From: a virus
IMG/VR virus record: IMGVR_UViG_3300017917_004798
Span: 1 to 57,464 of that record
Length of the DNA stretch: 57,464 nucleotides
Direction: 5' to 3' (one strand)
Each line of letters opens with the position of its first letter. The stretch's first letter is position 1. Below are positions 42,401-50,900 of this stretch, one piece after another. The notes under the pieces were generated by a model. The model worked only from the letters and a program-made list of their open reading frames with translations. It had not been told where the DNA came from and ran no database searches. A program made the translations under genes and the position numbers.

Positions 42401-42616
42401 CCATGCAAATCCATCTAGAATTTTTTCTGTTTTTGCTCTTTCTGGGTTAACGCGTACACCCGAAGCTAATTTTACCCAAGCTGTTTTTGAATTTAAATAT
42501 GTTATTTGATTTAAAGTACGGGGAGTTCCATCCGTTCCGGAACCATGAGCGGCTTGACGGACTTCTATTTGATCTTTAACATATTTTCGGATTTGTTCCC
42601 CTATTATTTTTGGCAT
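39434..42616 (-). CDS. Baseplate hub protein with C-terminal tail lysozyme
   Basis: This is a 1060-aa protein. The N-terminal 850 residues are a long beta-rich body (FILFGGTSERDGTY, IGYTMFLEWGNSIYL, and LGLTMDGISGIKIYNEI near residue 800) consistent with a gp27/gp5-type hub. The last 170 residues form a phage tail lysozyme domain: IARKLMRDLNLKDFQAAAIV, NLIAESGLYPDRIQG (catalytic Glu), GYGYAQWTSSNRQ and VLTKYERPADQGE. It would sit at the tail tip and open the peptidoglycan on contraction. It follows the gp53-like gene by 6 bases. Confidence 0.85.
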   Translation of the reverse strand: MPKIIGEQIRKYVKDQIEVRQAAHGSGTDGTPRTLNQITYLNSKTAWVKLASGVRVNPERAKTEKILDGFAWESLARHFILFGGTSERDGTYLKQRGVYGDGDNNVWGFYNGVYNVNASPLEDGATSEFGLIPMPGITSVDVKCINRGSIKKATVNLKCYSPEQFQIIDLLYLRIGYTMFLEWGNSIYLDKGDKLNQMGYTLIESEGGFFSPQWKDSSYLGFLPVIEGYRKAKKGNYDGLLCRVTNFSWTFAQDGSYDIALDLISLGDVIESLRLNTTPSFNVAQFINQTYGLYKEDTDPETSVPPNPADNWISAYLFLQKLLADSTNNPETGYSNEQRFEPAENGVLASQIALAGKIGEDTTLDLGGVFILPNKNAIVIEDGVFASKEFETEEKAEQYLNSLNINPPLKKVNSIAEVNSSTQENVYHIQENVLFFKTFPNLDPLNTGAGPKDVVHFAYNRGETDEDQTMVDSEFYMRLGHLLSFISEYVIPVVNENDNNPLLKIDYEMWSNKMYTLPYQVSLDPRVCIVNAAVEKVNSKEFFPNLINWKYISSDQTEAYGWTMNIYINHAQIFSSVEDAKNDKGEVNLFDFLNSLCTAINKAMGGINNLEPVYDEDTHTISIVDGSYTPQKDPGYQIELYGYNKTASTFVRNFNLKTEITNDFATMASIGSTAGGYTKGVENTMFSKWNKGLTDRWKEKISPPKKARESGGDDEKDPARLYVEEFWRQRYSAWGYTLKNVEDDLTWSISDKASVDDALIERNLSTVSEFYKYCQSKIQEVETTYSSPTNGFVPISLGLTMDGISGIKIYNEINVDTRFLPQNYNDSLRFIIKGVNHKLSNSDWETNIETIVISQSGDKNKKQLPYSRIKQVIDKEIHDAGIALGEASGESGGATPETSPPLSFNTSNKGAEIARKLMRDLNLKDFQAAAIVGNLIAESGLYPDRIQGAGIKRGKLQINGSTGYGYAQWTSSNRQRNLADTAKNYGIDYKTQNLTDDINYAFLVKELKSSSATTQLRKSINIRQATNIVLTKYERPADQGEAALTKRTGFAQQVLTKLTT

Positions 42617-42622
42617 AACAAT

Positions 42623-42937
42623 TTATATTCCTCTATTTAAATTCTCATATTGGCTTATTATGTTGGATACTCGTTGGGCTGCTGGGATTCTAAGTTGTTC
42701 CCCATAATTTGGTATGAGGGAATCTGATGTTTGTGATGGATTTGCTCTTGAAATAATCCACCACAAAGAAGAATCACCATAGTATGCTAGCGCTAAAGTA
42801 TCATATCTGTCACCTCGGGTAGTATACACATAGATATCTGAAAAGTCAAGTGAGATTTCAGGGTATTTTACATTGATGTACCTTCTTTTGGGGTTATCTG
42901 CTGTTTGTGTTACTGGTATGCTACTGTATCTATTCAT
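42623..42937 (-). CDS. 53: Baseplate wedge, gp53-like
   Basis: This 104-aa protein has RYINVKYPEISLDFSDIYV, then GDRYDTLALAYYGDSSLWWIISRAN and GEQLRIP, the LysM-like core seen in gp53-type baseplate proteins and tail protein X. T4 gp53 is longer (196 aa), so this is the minimal domain. Both neighbours are tail proteins; its ATG overlaps the upstream stop as ATGA. Confidence 0.75.
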   Translation of the reverse strand: MNRYSSIPVTQTADNPKRRYINVKYPEISLDFSDIYVYTTRGDRYDTLALAYYGDSSLWWIISRANPSQTSDSLIPNYGEQLRIPAAQRVSNIISQYENLNRGI

Positions 42938-45009
42938 GACTGGTTAATGTATTGGTGTGGGGTCTTGAATTGAGATTCTGGTCTAAAGTTATGGATTGGG
43001 GTGAATTTAATACCAGTTACTTTAATATAGAATGGTAGGTTTTTGTCAATGTCCCATGGTGATTCATCCATTATCTCGTATGTAAACCCATTTATGATTC
43101 CCACTTGATTGTAAATGTAATTACCTATAGTTAATTTATGTAAATTACCAGCCATATACCCTTGAGTAGTATACGTAGGAGCTAGTGAGGCAGCAAGGGT
43201 ATTGAGCTGGGTATACATAGTGTCCAGATTGGCTTTGTTGTCTGCCACTATAGTGAACCCTAGAGAAATACTTCTATCGAATGAATCATATTTATAGAAT
43301 TTTTCTGCTCTACCCATGTATGTTTGACTTTTCCATTCTGGTGAGTATGTATCTGAAAGGTTGTCTATGTATGCTCTGAATGTGAGGGTTTCTGTGCTTT
43401 TTGTTGGGTTTGTTGGGTTTATGATTTCAAAGCGGAATGGAATCAAGTCATTTTCTTCATTCAATTCATTGGAGGATCTTGTTTGGGCAGATTTATAGTA
43501 TATTCTATCTATTATTTTAGCTTCACTACTTATGTAATCAGACCCTGATGTGGTTAAATAATCATATGAACCTAAAGTTACACCATCTTTTTCACCTATT
43601 GAAAAATCTGTAAAACCCCTAACAGATCTGTTGGTTTTTCTAAAATCTGGGGCTATATTTCTTGGGTATTGGGCCAATTTAAATGTATAATTACCATTAG
43701 AATCAATATATGGGCCAGCATTTTTATCTAAGTTAGCCAGATATCCTTTTTTGTGGTTCTTTGGAGAAACATCAAATCTTTCATTCAAATTATCATTCCA
43801 TAATGTATTGATAGAGGAATATTCACCTAAATTTTTTCCATTGAAACTTTGGGCAACAAAAGTACCTGTGGTTAGATCATATTTTAAATCTGTAACTAAT
43901 TGTCTACCACTTCCAGATACTCCAGTGGTTGATCCAGATCCTAGTGAATTCAAACGGGTATTGATGGGGGAAACATATTTTGCAGATTCGCTACCGTGTT
44001 TTGTTAGGGCAGCACTTCTATTAGCTTGGTATCCATTTGATCCACTTAAATTAAGTATGGGATTTAGTGTTTTTGGTTTATATACACTATTTGAAAATAG
44101 TTGAAGTTGTGTGGAATTATTTGTTGTACTATATTTACCTTTTAGAGGATCTACCCCTGTTAAATCCTGGTATAGGCCACTTACAGTATTTCCATTAAAT
44201 ATTCTGGCTCCATCCCATGAAATTGGGCGTGGGTTTTTGAAGATTGAGTAGTTGTCGTACCCAAAATTGGTGAAGAATTCATTTGGAATTTTGGGGTTAT
44301 TTTTACCGGTTCTTTGATCAGCGTATCTGATATGGGTTTTACCTACCCCCAAATATGATCTAGGCCCCCCACCATAAGTAATAATATCATTACCTTGGTT
44401 TAAATCATATCCTTTTATTCCATTAAAATCTTTAAGAGAATATTGGGATAAATTTACTAATCTATTGTCTTTTGTAGGTTGATCAAAATTAACAATATCA
44501 TTGTATTTATTTATACCCAATCCAGGCAGTAATCCAGTGGGGTCAATTCCCTGTTTATTTAAATGTATACCCGCGAAACCAACTCCAGCTTGCGCTAGTG
44601 TGGATAATGGTGTGTAGACACCCTCATTTAACGCTCCACCAGCGTATCCTGCACCTTTGGATGCCTCTGTTTTGGGTGCAATTCTGGATAGTAGGTTTTG
44701 TTTGGCTATAAATAGTAGGCCACTAGGTGATTTCAGGTCAAACATGTATTTAGTTAACCTAACTACGTCTTCTGCAGCATCAATTGGGGCATTCAATCCA
44801 CCACGTAATAGAAAATCGGGTGAGTTTGGTGGTGGATTATCCAGTATTAGGTCTTGAATGTATGGTTGTCCACTGTCCCCACCTCCAGGTCTGTCTTTTC
44901 CAAACTTGAGAGATTTCATTCCGGGTTCATCACCACCACCGGTGTAACCTTTACTGGTGTAGAATTTAAAGTTTTCTACTTCATCATTAAGTAGGTTTAT
45001 AAGCCCCAT
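42934..45009 (-). CDS. Large baseplate/tail structural protein
   Basis: This is a 691-aa protein. The first 450 residues are Gly/Ser/Asn-rich with little predicted secondary structure. The C-terminal 200 residues (FRAYIDNLSDTYSPEWKSQ, YMGRAEKFYKYDSFDRSISLGF, LYTQLNTLAASLAPTY-like helix and KLTIGNYIYNQVGIINGFTY) look like a tube-like domain seen in tube-initiating or baseplate proteins of myophages. A baseplate or tube-cap role is inferred from context between the tape measure and gp53. Confidence 0.65.
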   Translation of the reverse strand: MGLINLLNDEVENFKFYTSKGYTGGGDEPGMKSLKFGKDRPGGGDSGQPYIQDLILDNPPPNSPDFLLRGGLNAPIDAAEDVVRLTKYMFDLKSPSGLLFIAKQNLLSRIAPKTEASKGAGYAGGALNEGVYTPLSTLAQAGVGFAGIHLNKQGIDPTGLLPGLGINKYNDIVNFDQPTKDNRLVNLSQYSLKDFNGIKGYDLNQGNDIITYGGGPRSYLGVGKTHIRYADQRTGKNNPKIPNEFFTNFGYDNYSIFKNPRPISWDGARIFNGNTVSGLYQDLTGVDPLKGKYSTTNNSTQLQLFSNSVYKPKTLNPILNLSGSNGYQANRSAALTKHGSESAKYVSPINTRLNSLGSGSTTGVSGSGRQLVTDLKYDLTTGTFVAQSFNGKNLGEYSSINTLWNDNLNERFDVSPKNHKKGYLANLDKNAGPYIDSNGNYTFKLAQYPRNIAPDFRKTNRSVRGFTDFSIGEKDGVTLGSYDYLTTSGSDYISSEAKIIDRIYYKSAQTRSSNELNEENDLIPFRFEIINPTNPTKSTETLTFRAYIDNLSDTYSPEWKSQTYMGRAEKFYKYDSFDRSISLGFTIVADNKANLDTMYTQLNTLAASLAPTYTTQGYMAGNLHKLTIGNYIYNQVGIINGFTYEIMDESPWDIDKNLPFYIKVTGIKFTPIHNFRPESQFKTPHQYINQS

Positions 45010-45018
45010 GTAAATATG

Positions 45019-45264
45019 TTATCCTGGTAAGTTATCTAGGTAGGGTAACTGTTGGTTTGGGTTGGCAGATGATATTGAAGGGACTTGTCCATTCAAATCC
45101 AATAATGATGGAGATGGAAATCCATTCATGTTTGGTTTACCATTGATTGAATATTGATCATGTAATGTTGAACCTTGTACATCAATATTTGATGGTGGTG
45201 GTGTTTGTCCATCGTATTGGCTTAATTGTGAGCCACCTGTTGTTAATTTGTCTAATAGTCCCAT
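45019..45264 (-). CDS. Small Pro/Ser-rich tail-region protein
   Basis: This 81-aa protein starts MGLLDKLTTGGSQLSQYDG and continues with TPPPSNIDVQGSTLHDQYSI. It is low in charged residues and probably disordered. Its first residues resemble those of the following gene (MGLINLLND). Short proteins of this type sit next to the tape measure in related phages; function unknown. An ATATTTATAA box precedes it. Confidence 0.6.
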   Translation of the reverse strand: MGLLDKLTTGGSQLSQYDGQTPPPSNIDVQGSTLHDQYSINGKPNMNGFPSPSLLDLNGQVPSISSANPNQQLPYLDNLPG

Positions 45265-45279
45265 GGTTATTTGTTTTGT

Positions 45280-45289
45280 TTATAAATAT
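45280..45289 (-). promoter_or_regulatory. ATATTTATAA box (late-type promoter candidate)
   Basis: Minus-strand AATATTTATAAACAAAAC, 15 bases before the ATG at 45264 and 5 bases after the tape measure stop. Confidence 0.5.
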
Positions 45290-45294
45290 TGGTG

Positions 45295-48015
45295 TTATTG
45301 TACTTTTATTGTAGATACAGTATTTACTTTACCTGTCATTGCAATTAGAGCATCTAATCGAGCATTTGTACCTGCACTTGGATCTACTGGGGTTTCTTTT
45401 GCAGGTGCTGTTTTATTGGATACTGTAACGGTTCCTTTAGGGGAAGATACCATGTCATCTGCTTTATCGAATAGATTTGTTCCCGCTATTACTGTGTCTT
45501 TGTCGTTTAGTTGGATAGCTCCTTCTGGTCCAAATAGGGTGCGTTTACCATAGCCACCACCTGAGCCGCCTGGGGAGAGTACGTCGTCTCCTTTGGAGAA
45601 AAAACTACTAGCTAATCCTACTAATCCTGCTCCTGCGGCTATAGCTGCTGGGATGCCAAAAGGGCCTAAAAAACTTACCATAGCCCCCCATATTTTAGCA
45701 ATAGATGTTCCTATACTCATCCAAAAATCTTTTTTGAGTAAACCACTAAATACGCCTTGTAAAGTAATATTCTTTAGGGTTTCTTTTCCTAGCATTTTAG
45801 ATGATAAAACTATTCCTGCCCAAACTACAGCAATTGATTGCATAATTTGAAGAAATCCTCCTAAACCTTCATGTAAATTTCCTGTAATTAAGTCTGTAAA
45901 GCCTGTAATTGTATCTCCTATGATTTTAAAAATTCCTACAATAGGTTGTAAAAGTATATTGATGGCTGGGAGTATAGTGGAAACTAAATTCATAAGAGGG
46001 GAAACTATAGCTAATATAGGTTCTGCTAGTTGAACAAATATCTCTTGTAGTTTTTGAATAGATTGATTAAATCGTTCTTGTACTGATTGTTGTTCATATT
46101 GGTTAGCTAGTTGTTCGTCTCCTAAACGTTTTTTGGCTTCTGCCATCCCTACTTCTTGGACCAATCTATTGAATGCTTGTTGGGCATTTTCCCCTTCTCT
46201 AGCTGATAGTTTGGATAGGGCTTCTCTATCCATTAAGGATTGGGCAAGTTGATCTTTGGTTAGACCCGCTGCTTTAGCTATAGCTTCCTGTTGGATAGCG
46301 TTCATTTCTGCAAAGTTAGCTGAAGATCCAACTTGGTTTGCTATTTCTTCAGCAGCACCTGCTATATCGTTATTTAATGCTAGTTGTCGAGCTCGCTCAA
46401 AGTTTAGATCTTTACCTAAAAGTAATTCTGCACTTAATTCGTTTTCAATTGAGGATTCAAATTGAAGTAATGAATCTGCCATTGCTGCGGCTTGCTCTAA
46501 ATTCAAACCAACTGCTCTGGTTTGTACTGCTGCTTTGGCTAGTGCATCAGCGCTACCACCCAAGGATAGTTTTAGGGATGCTGATGCTTTTACTACATCG
46601 TTGAGTACTTCTTTTTCGTTTATGACTAGTCCTCTGCGAGAAGCATATGCTTTGGCACCACCTAGGATTTCTTTGGTGTTTTGCTCTAAAGATTTACCAT
46701 TAACTAATGATAATTTATTGAGTTCTGTTAGTTGTTCATTGGTATAGCCAGCTTGTTCCCTCAATTTTGTCATTGTTATGAGGGTTGCTTCGCTAGCCAT
46801 AGCGTTTGAACCTAAAGATTTACCTATAGCTACATATGATTCTTGCAATCCTTTAGTAGTTACAGCTACATCTCCAGACATTGCTGCCATATTGCCCAAT
46901 TCTCTTCTGACCCCTAGGGCCTCAGAGTAGGTCATGTTCATTGTTTTGGCTAGTTCCCCGGCTCCAGTATCCGTTATTTTGAGAGCATCGGTTAGTTGGT
47001 CAATAGCCATTGATATCAATGTAATGGGACCCAAAGATTTTACTAGGTTTTGTCCCATAACTTTAACACCTTCCCCAAGGACCTTAAATTGCCCTGAAAG
47101 GCCAGATGCTGCTTTATTGGATGCGGATAGTGTGTCTTTTTCTTGTTGTAGATCTTTTAGGGTTTTACCACCAAATCCAGCCCTAAGTTGAGCCTCTGAA
47201 AGTTGTTTTTTGTTTAGTTGGGATATTCTCTCGTTAAGGTGTTGTTCTCTTTTCTTGTCGTTAACTATCTTTTCGGAGGCTGATTGCATTTTTTCATTGG
47301 CCTCTTCCATTCCTAGTCTGCTGGCTAGATTTCCGAATCCTAGTTTGTTTAGGGATGAATTTAATCCATTTATGATGCCTCCACCAACTCCCAGTAATTT
47401 GTTAATTTCTTGTTGTTCCTTTTGTATTCTGGAGATTTTGTCTAGTTCCTGGTCGTACAAGCCTTCTCCTTCTTTCAATAGGGTATTATTTATTTTTATA
47501 CTCTCATTTATATCTGCAATGAGTTTGCGGTTTTTTCTTCTTTGGTCATACGAGATTGTTCCGGATTGGTTCTCGTCTATTAGTGCTTGTTTCTGTTGTT
47601 CAAGGAGGCTGCGTTGAGTTTCTAGATCTTGTTTTTTGGCTTTTAATTTTTCCTTGATACTTTTTAATTCTTTCTCACTCAATGAATTGTAACCTTGTTG
47701 GTGGTCCCTTAATTTTCTAGATAAATCCGCACTAGTTGAGATAAGTCTATTGTTTTGGTTTAAAACATTTTTGGCTCCTTTTACTTCATTAATGATAGAT
47801 TTCCATGCTTCGTAAGTTTCATTTATGGAAGCATTCATGTCCTCTATTCTTGAGTTAAGACCTTTGATAGTATCCTCAAGAACTTTGGTTTGTCTTGCAG
47901 AAGCAGCTACTTTTTCGGCATCCCAATCTTTAAATGGATTGGATTCCTTTAGCTTTCTGTAAGCATCTTCTATTTCTTTCAGAAGTTTCTTTATTTCCTT
48001 GGGATCATTTGCCAT
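45295..48015 (-). CDS. Tail tape measure protein
   Basis: This 906-aa protein is helical and coiled-coil rich for the first 300 residues (KELKSIKEKLKAKKQDLETQ). A middle with typical tape-measure segments (GVRRELGNMAAMSGDVAVTT, TLITMTKLREQAGYTNEQL) follows. Hydrophobic helices near residues 650-820 (IVSPLMNLVSTILPAINILL, FGIPAAIAAGAGLVGLASSFF) come next, then a Gly-rich end. It sets tail length and may form the DNA channel through the membrane. At about 900 residues the tail would be roughly 135 nm at 1.5 angstrom per residue. Confidence 0.88.
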   Translation of the reverse strand: MANDPKEIKKLLKEIEDAYRKLKESNPFKDWDAEKVAASARQTKVLEDTIKGLNSRIEDMNASINETYEAWKSIINEVKGAKNVLNQNNRLISTSADLSRKLRDHQQGYNSLSEKELKSIKEKLKAKKQDLETQRSLLEQQKQALIDENQSGTISYDQRRKNRKLIADINESIKINNTLLKEGEGLYDQELDKISRIQKEQQEINKLLGVGGGIINGLNSSLNKLGFGNLASRLGMEEANEKMQSASEKIVNDKKREQHLNERISQLNKKQLSEAQLRAGFGGKTLKDLQQEKDTLSASNKAASGLSGQFKVLGEGVKVMGQNLVKSLGPITLISMAIDQLTDALKITDTGAGELAKTMNMTYSEALGVRRELGNMAAMSGDVAVTTKGLQESYVAIGKSLGSNAMASEATLITMTKLREQAGYTNEQLTELNKLSLVNGKSLEQNTKEILGGAKAYASRRGLVINEKEVLNDVVKASASLKLSLGGSADALAKAAVQTRAVGLNLEQAAAMADSLLQFESSIENELSAELLLGKDLNFERARQLALNNDIAGAAEEIANQVGSSANFAEMNAIQQEAIAKAAGLTKDQLAQSLMDREALSKLSAREGENAQQAFNRLVQEVGMAEAKKRLGDEQLANQYEQQSVQERFNQSIQKLQEIFVQLAEPILAIVSPLMNLVSTILPAINILLQPIVGIFKIIGDTITGFTDLITGNLHEGLGGFLQIMQSIAVVWAGIVLSSKMLGKETLKNITLQGVFSGLLKKDFWMSIGTSIAKIWGAMVSFLGPFGIPAAIAAGAGLVGLASSFFSKGDDVLSPGGSGGGYGKRTLFGPEGAIQLNDKDTVIAGTNLFDKADDMVSSPKGTVTVSNKTAPAKETPVDPSAGTNARLDALIAMTGKVNTVSTIKVQ

Positions 48016-48031
48016 TTACAAAAATATTTTA

Positions 48032-48041
48032 TTATAAATAT
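48032..48041 (-). promoter_or_regulatory. ATATTTATAA box (late-type promoter candidate)
   Basis: Minus-strand ATATTTATAATAAAA, 16 bases before the tape measure ATG and just after the hairpin at 48045-48077. Confidence 0.55.
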
Positions 48042-48044
48042 GAA

Positions 48045-48077
48045 AGACCTGCATTTTTATTTATATTTTGCAGGTCT
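48045..48077 (-). terminator. Terminator-like hairpin spanning a stop codon
   Basis: AGACCTGCA and TGCAGGTCT form a perfect 9-bp stem; the 15-base loop contains the TAA of the 48057-48401 gene. TTTCATATTTATAATAAAA follows on the minus strand. Confidence 0.6.
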
Positions 48078-48401
48078 CTTATATTCTTTATTGGCTTGTA
48101 GGAATTCTGGGGTATTTACTTTACCTGATGGATCTATTAATGTTTTCTGGTTAGAGTTACCTCCATTTTTGGTATTCTCAATTTGCTCACTTTGTTTGGT
48201 GTAGTGTTCCTGAAGTTTATTGAAAGTAAATTTCCTCAACCATATGGGCATATTATATACTGTATTCCAATCATATCCACCTTGTCCATGAAAACATATT
48301 TCATGTATTTGGGTAAATAGTGCAGCTCTAGCTTGGGGGGCGGTTTCAGGGATTATACCAAAGAATGCTAATTGTCTTCTGAGTCTTTCATTAACTTCCA
48401 T
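48057..48401 (-). CDS. Probable tail/baseplate assembly protein, gp51-like
   Basis: This 114-aa protein has LFTQIHEICFHGQGGYDWNTVYNMPIWLRKF (shown here only as landmarks: IHEICFHGQGG and VYNMPIWLRKF), a pattern I recall from small T4-like proteins in the gp26/gp51 hub-assembly region. Its position between the gp26-like gene and the tape measure matches tail assembly chaperones of other phages. The C-terminal 40 residues are polar and probably flexible. Confidence 0.6.
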   Translation of the reverse strand: MEVNERLRRQLAFFGIIPETAPQARAALFTQIHEICFHGQGGYDWNTVYNMPIWLRKFTFNKLQEHYTKQSEQIENTKNGGNSNQKTLIDPSGKVNTPEFLQANKEYKRPAKYK

Positions 48402-48404
48402 AAC

Positions 48405-49022
48405 CTATATAAATTTAAATGTGTATCCTTTTGTTTGTTTTGATTCTCCTTTACATACTTTTATAATTGAAGGTGGATATATATTTAATTCTTTTGAAGC
48501 TTGATGAGCACTTTTATAAATTTTATTATTTTCTATACATAATACAGAATACCTAAATCTGCTGTTACTCATATTATCTTTATGTTGTTGGGTAAAAGTC
48601 ATACCTTTTCTAGCTTTTTTTATATTGTCTCTATGTTGTTGAGTCTTTTTCTTACCTAGAAGAGATTTACTTATTTTTTCTTTCATTTCTTGGGATAAAG
48701 GCCCTCCTCCAGTATCATATATTTTACAAAATAAAACTTTTTTCCAATTACCTTTAAATTGATCAAGATAGTATTGTTTCCAGTATATTTCTTTTTCATC
48801 TAAATATTCTAAAGAACATTCTTCTATAATATCAAATACATGATTGTCAAAACCATACTTTTTAAATGAGTTGTAAAGTTTAATTTGATTTTTACAATTA
48901 ACAAATGAGTAGCGTTTTTGTCTTTTATATATATCTTTACTTTGTCCTATATAGACTTTTCCGGTCGGAGATATAATTCTATAAATTCCTATTATAGGAG
49001 ACTTTTTGTTAGTATTTATCAT
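48405..49022 (-). CDS. GIY-YIG homing endonuclease
   Basis: This 205-aa protein has PIIGIYRIISPTGKVYIGQSKD as the GIY-YIG core and the catalytic Glu in YLDEKEIYWK. NUMOD3-like segments (SQEMKEKISKSLLGKKKTQQ and TQQHKDNMSNSR) and a C-terminal HTH-like helix (SAHQASKELNIYPPSIIKVC) follow. It is inserted between the gp26-like and gp51-like genes; only 3 bases separate it from the latter. Confidence 0.93.
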   Translation of the reverse strand: MINTNKKSPIIGIYRIISPTGKVYIGQSKDIYKRQKRYSFVNCKNQIKLYNSFKKYGFDNHVFDIIEECSLEYLDEKEIYWKQYYLDQFKGNWKKVLFCKIYDTGGGPLSQEMKEKISKSLLGKKKTQQHRDNIKKARKGMTFTQQHKDNMSNSRFRYSVLCIENNKIYKSAHQASKELNIYPPSIIKVCKGESKQTKGYTFKFI

Positions 49023-49041
49023 CGTATTATTTTAATATCCA

Positions 49042-49052
49042 ATAATAAATAT
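49042..49052 (-). promoter_or_regulatory. ATATTTATTAT box (variant)
   Basis: Minus-strand AATATTTATTATTGG, 19 bases before the GIY-YIG ATG at 49022 and 9 bases after the terminator at 49062. It has one inserted T relative to the core. Confidence 0.35.
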
Positions 49053-49061
49053 TACAAAAAT

Positions 49062-49085
49062 ATGGCTTCTCACACGAGAAGCCAT
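49062..49085 (-). terminator. Rho-independent terminator after the gp26-like gene
   Basis: ATGGCTTCTC and GAGAAGCCAT form a perfect 10-bp stem with the 4-base loop GTGT (minus strand), followed by ATTTTTG. Confidence 0.8.
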
Positions 49086-49097
49086 TTTTAATTTAAA

Positions 49098-49826
49098 TTA
49101 AATATCGGGCCAAAAGAAACTAATTCCTATAGGAATATTTATTTTATTTCCCCCATCACTGGGAAAGAAAGACAAATCTACATCTGGTTGCATTTCTTTG
49201 ATGTGTTCTCTTAGTGCGCGGGAGTCTTTTGCTAGTAAATAGTTGTCTATAAAGTCACGAATGTCTTTTTTCTCTCTACTTCCCTCAACAGATGTGATAA
49301 TATACTTTAAACGTGTGGTAAGTTCGGATGAAGATTCTTTATTGATTTTTTTCAATCCGTCAATTTCACGGTTAATATCCTGCTCATCTTTATGTGTTAA
49401 AAAGCGAAACGTTAAACGATTACCCGAATGGGGTAAAACAAATTCAAACTCGTTGGTTTTGCGTTGTTCTACTTCTGGGTGTAGTGGTTTGGATTCAATA
49501 TTGGATAGATCCACTGTGTGGGTTTCTCCAAGATAATCAAATGTATAATCTTTTCCATACCCTAAAACACGAGCAGCAACCATAATTGCGTTCTTGTCTC
49601 CAATTAATAATTCATTGTAGTCAATTGGGGATACAATTAATGATTTCATTAATTTGTCCAATACTGTTCCGTTTTGAATATATGATTGGTTGGTGAGGAT
49701 GTCTTCCTCGCGGGCAGTCATATATTTCATTTCAATTGTTCCTTTGGCTAGTTCGGAGCCTTCAGGGTAAAGTAAACCTTTGGATGGTAGTTCAACTGTT
49801 TCTGTTGGGATTTTAAATTCACTCAT
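49098..49826 (-). CDS. 26: Baseplate hub subunit, gp26-like
   Basis: This 242-aa protein has the pattern ETVELPSKGLLYPEGSEL, then GTIEMKYMTAREEDILTN, LMKSLIVSPIDYNELLIGD and KNAIMVAARVLGYG, which match the T4-type gp26 baseplate hub family. It probably helps assemble the hub around the lysozyme-bearing protein. The lone hairpin/terminator downstream suggests it is a monocistronic late transcript. Confidence 0.85.
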   Translation of the reverse strand: MSEFKIPTETVELPSKGLLYPEGSELAKGTIEMKYMTAREEDILTNQSYIQNGTVLDKLMKSLIVSPIDYNELLIGDKNAIMVAARVLGYGKDYTFDYLGETHTVDLSNIESKPLHPEVEQRKTNEFEFVLPHSGNRLTFRFLTHKDEQDINREIDGLKKINKESSSELTTRLKYIITSVEGSREKKDIRDFIDNYLLAKDSRALREHIKEMQPDVDLSFFPSDGGNKINIPIGISFFWPDI

Positions 49827-49876
49827 AATTTTTATTTAATAATAACTTATTGTTGTATATAAATATATTGCAAGAT

Positions 49877-49907
49877 AAGAAGCCTACCTAAAATAGGCAA
49901 GCTTCTT
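49877..49907 (-). terminator. Intergenic hairpin with shared AGCTTGCCTA element
   Basis: AAGAAGC and GCTTCTT form the outer 7-bp stem, with CCTA/TAGG able to pair inside. No strong T-run follows on the minus strand. TAGGCAAGCT (49894-49903) is the third copy of this decamer. The remaining sequence from 49827 to 49967 shows no gene I can support. Confidence 0.5.
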
Positions 49908-49967
49908 TAAACTGTTGGTAAAGTATATTAGTGTCGGATTGTGCTGGGTATACATATGGTGGGGTGG

Positions 49968-50819
49968 TTAGTTAGTTAAATATTCCATTAATGTTCTCTT
50001 AACTTCTTTTATGTTATTGTTTATGTCGTCCTCCCAGAATCGAATTAATTTATATCCATTTTCGTTTGCCCATTGGTTTTTTTCTTTGTCATTTTCTAGG
50101 TTTATTTCTTGAGTTTTACAGGTTGGTTGGGGAAATTTGTTTGGATTGCAGTGCCAAAAGTCTCCATCTACCTCTATCAATATATTATAGTCGGGTAAAT
50201 AAAAGTCATATATTTTTTTAACTTGAGGGATATAAAGGGAATGGGTATAGTTTAGGTTTAATCCTATCAAAATACCTTCAAATTTAAATTCCAGTTTAGA
50301 TCTTTTAACTTTTCCCGTTTTCAATAGATTTTCAATAGCACTTTCACTCATTTTTTCTTTGGTTTCCTCTGAGTGCTTTCTACCTATACCAAATCCTTCA
50401 GGTTTGGGTTTGGGTACACCTTTGGCTGATTGGGATATTTTTTTGCCTAGTTCTGGGTTTTTTCTGTTTTCCTTGATGGCTTCTTTTATATGGTCATATT
50501 CACCGGAAGCAAATTTGTTTTTTCTGGTATCTGAAATGGCTTTTACACGCTTTTCTGATTTGGGGTCTCCCCATATCTCCTCGAATGTTTTTCCCTCATT
50601 TATTTTTTTGAGGTGTTGTTTGTTGTATTTGGGGAAATCTGCTAAAGTAGCGTTGTATTTCATTAGCTCACCACAACCACATTGGCATGTAGGTTGGATA
50701 CCATTGTATTTGGTTTGGATTAAATAGTTTTGCCTGTTTAATTTATGTTCGTGGAGAACATGTTTGGCAAATTTGATTTTGTTGTCTGTTTGATAATCAC
50801 AGTATGCACATTGTTCCAT
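49968..50819 (-). CDS. Homing endonuclease with zinc finger, NUMOD3 and Vsr-like domain
   Basis: This 283-aa protein begins with a C2H2-like finger (QCAYCDYQTDNKIKFAKHVLHEH) and a CQCGCG zinc knuckle. A NUMOD3 segment (GIGRKHSEETKEKMSESA) follows, and the C-terminus has IYDFYLPDYNILIEVDGDFWH with NGYKLIRFWEDDI, the Vsr-like/EDxHD nuclease pattern. It is inserted between the tail tube and the gp26-like gene. Its promoter-like box lies in the loop of a perfect 10-bp hairpin. Confidence 0.88.
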   Translation of the reverse strand: MEQCAYCDYQTDNKIKFAKHVLHEHKLNRQNYLIQTKYNGIQPTCQCGCGELMKYNATLADFPKYNKQHLKKINEGKTFEEIWGDPKSEKRVKAISDTRKNKFASGEYDHIKEAIKENRKNPELGKKISQSAKGVPKPKPEGFGIGRKHSEETKEKMSESAIENLLKTGKVKRSKLEFKFEGILIGLNLNYTHSLYIPQVKKIYDFYLPDYNILIEVDGDFWHCNPNKFPQPTCKTQEINLENDKEKNQWANENGYKLIRFWEDDINNNIKEVKRTLMEYLTN

Positions 50820-50826
50820 AAAAATA

Positions 50827-50860
50827 GCCCTTTCGTTCTATTATAAATATACGAAAGGGC
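50827..50860 (-). terminator. Terminator hairpin with a promoter-like box in its loop
   Basis: GCCCTTTCGT (50827-50836) and ACGAAAGGGC (50851-50860) form a perfect 10-bp stem. The 14-base loop contains ATATTTATAATAGA (minus strand) and TATTTTTATG follows, running into the ATG of the homing endonuclease. It probably ends the tail tube transcript and starts the next one. Confidence 0.75.
50841..50850 (-). promoter_or_regulatory. ATATTTATAA box inside hairpin loop
   Basis: The core of the late-type motif, 21 bases before the ATG at 50819, entirely within the loop of the hairpin at 50827-50860. Confidence 0.5.
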
Positions 50861-50900
50861 TTGTAAAGTACAAATGGATTGTAGTGTCTTTAACTAAGGA

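Noticed and set aside
49908-49967. Possible short frame after the homing endonuclease in the 49827-49967 gap
   Set aside because: Only about 23 codons with no overlap to neighbours; not enough to call a gene.
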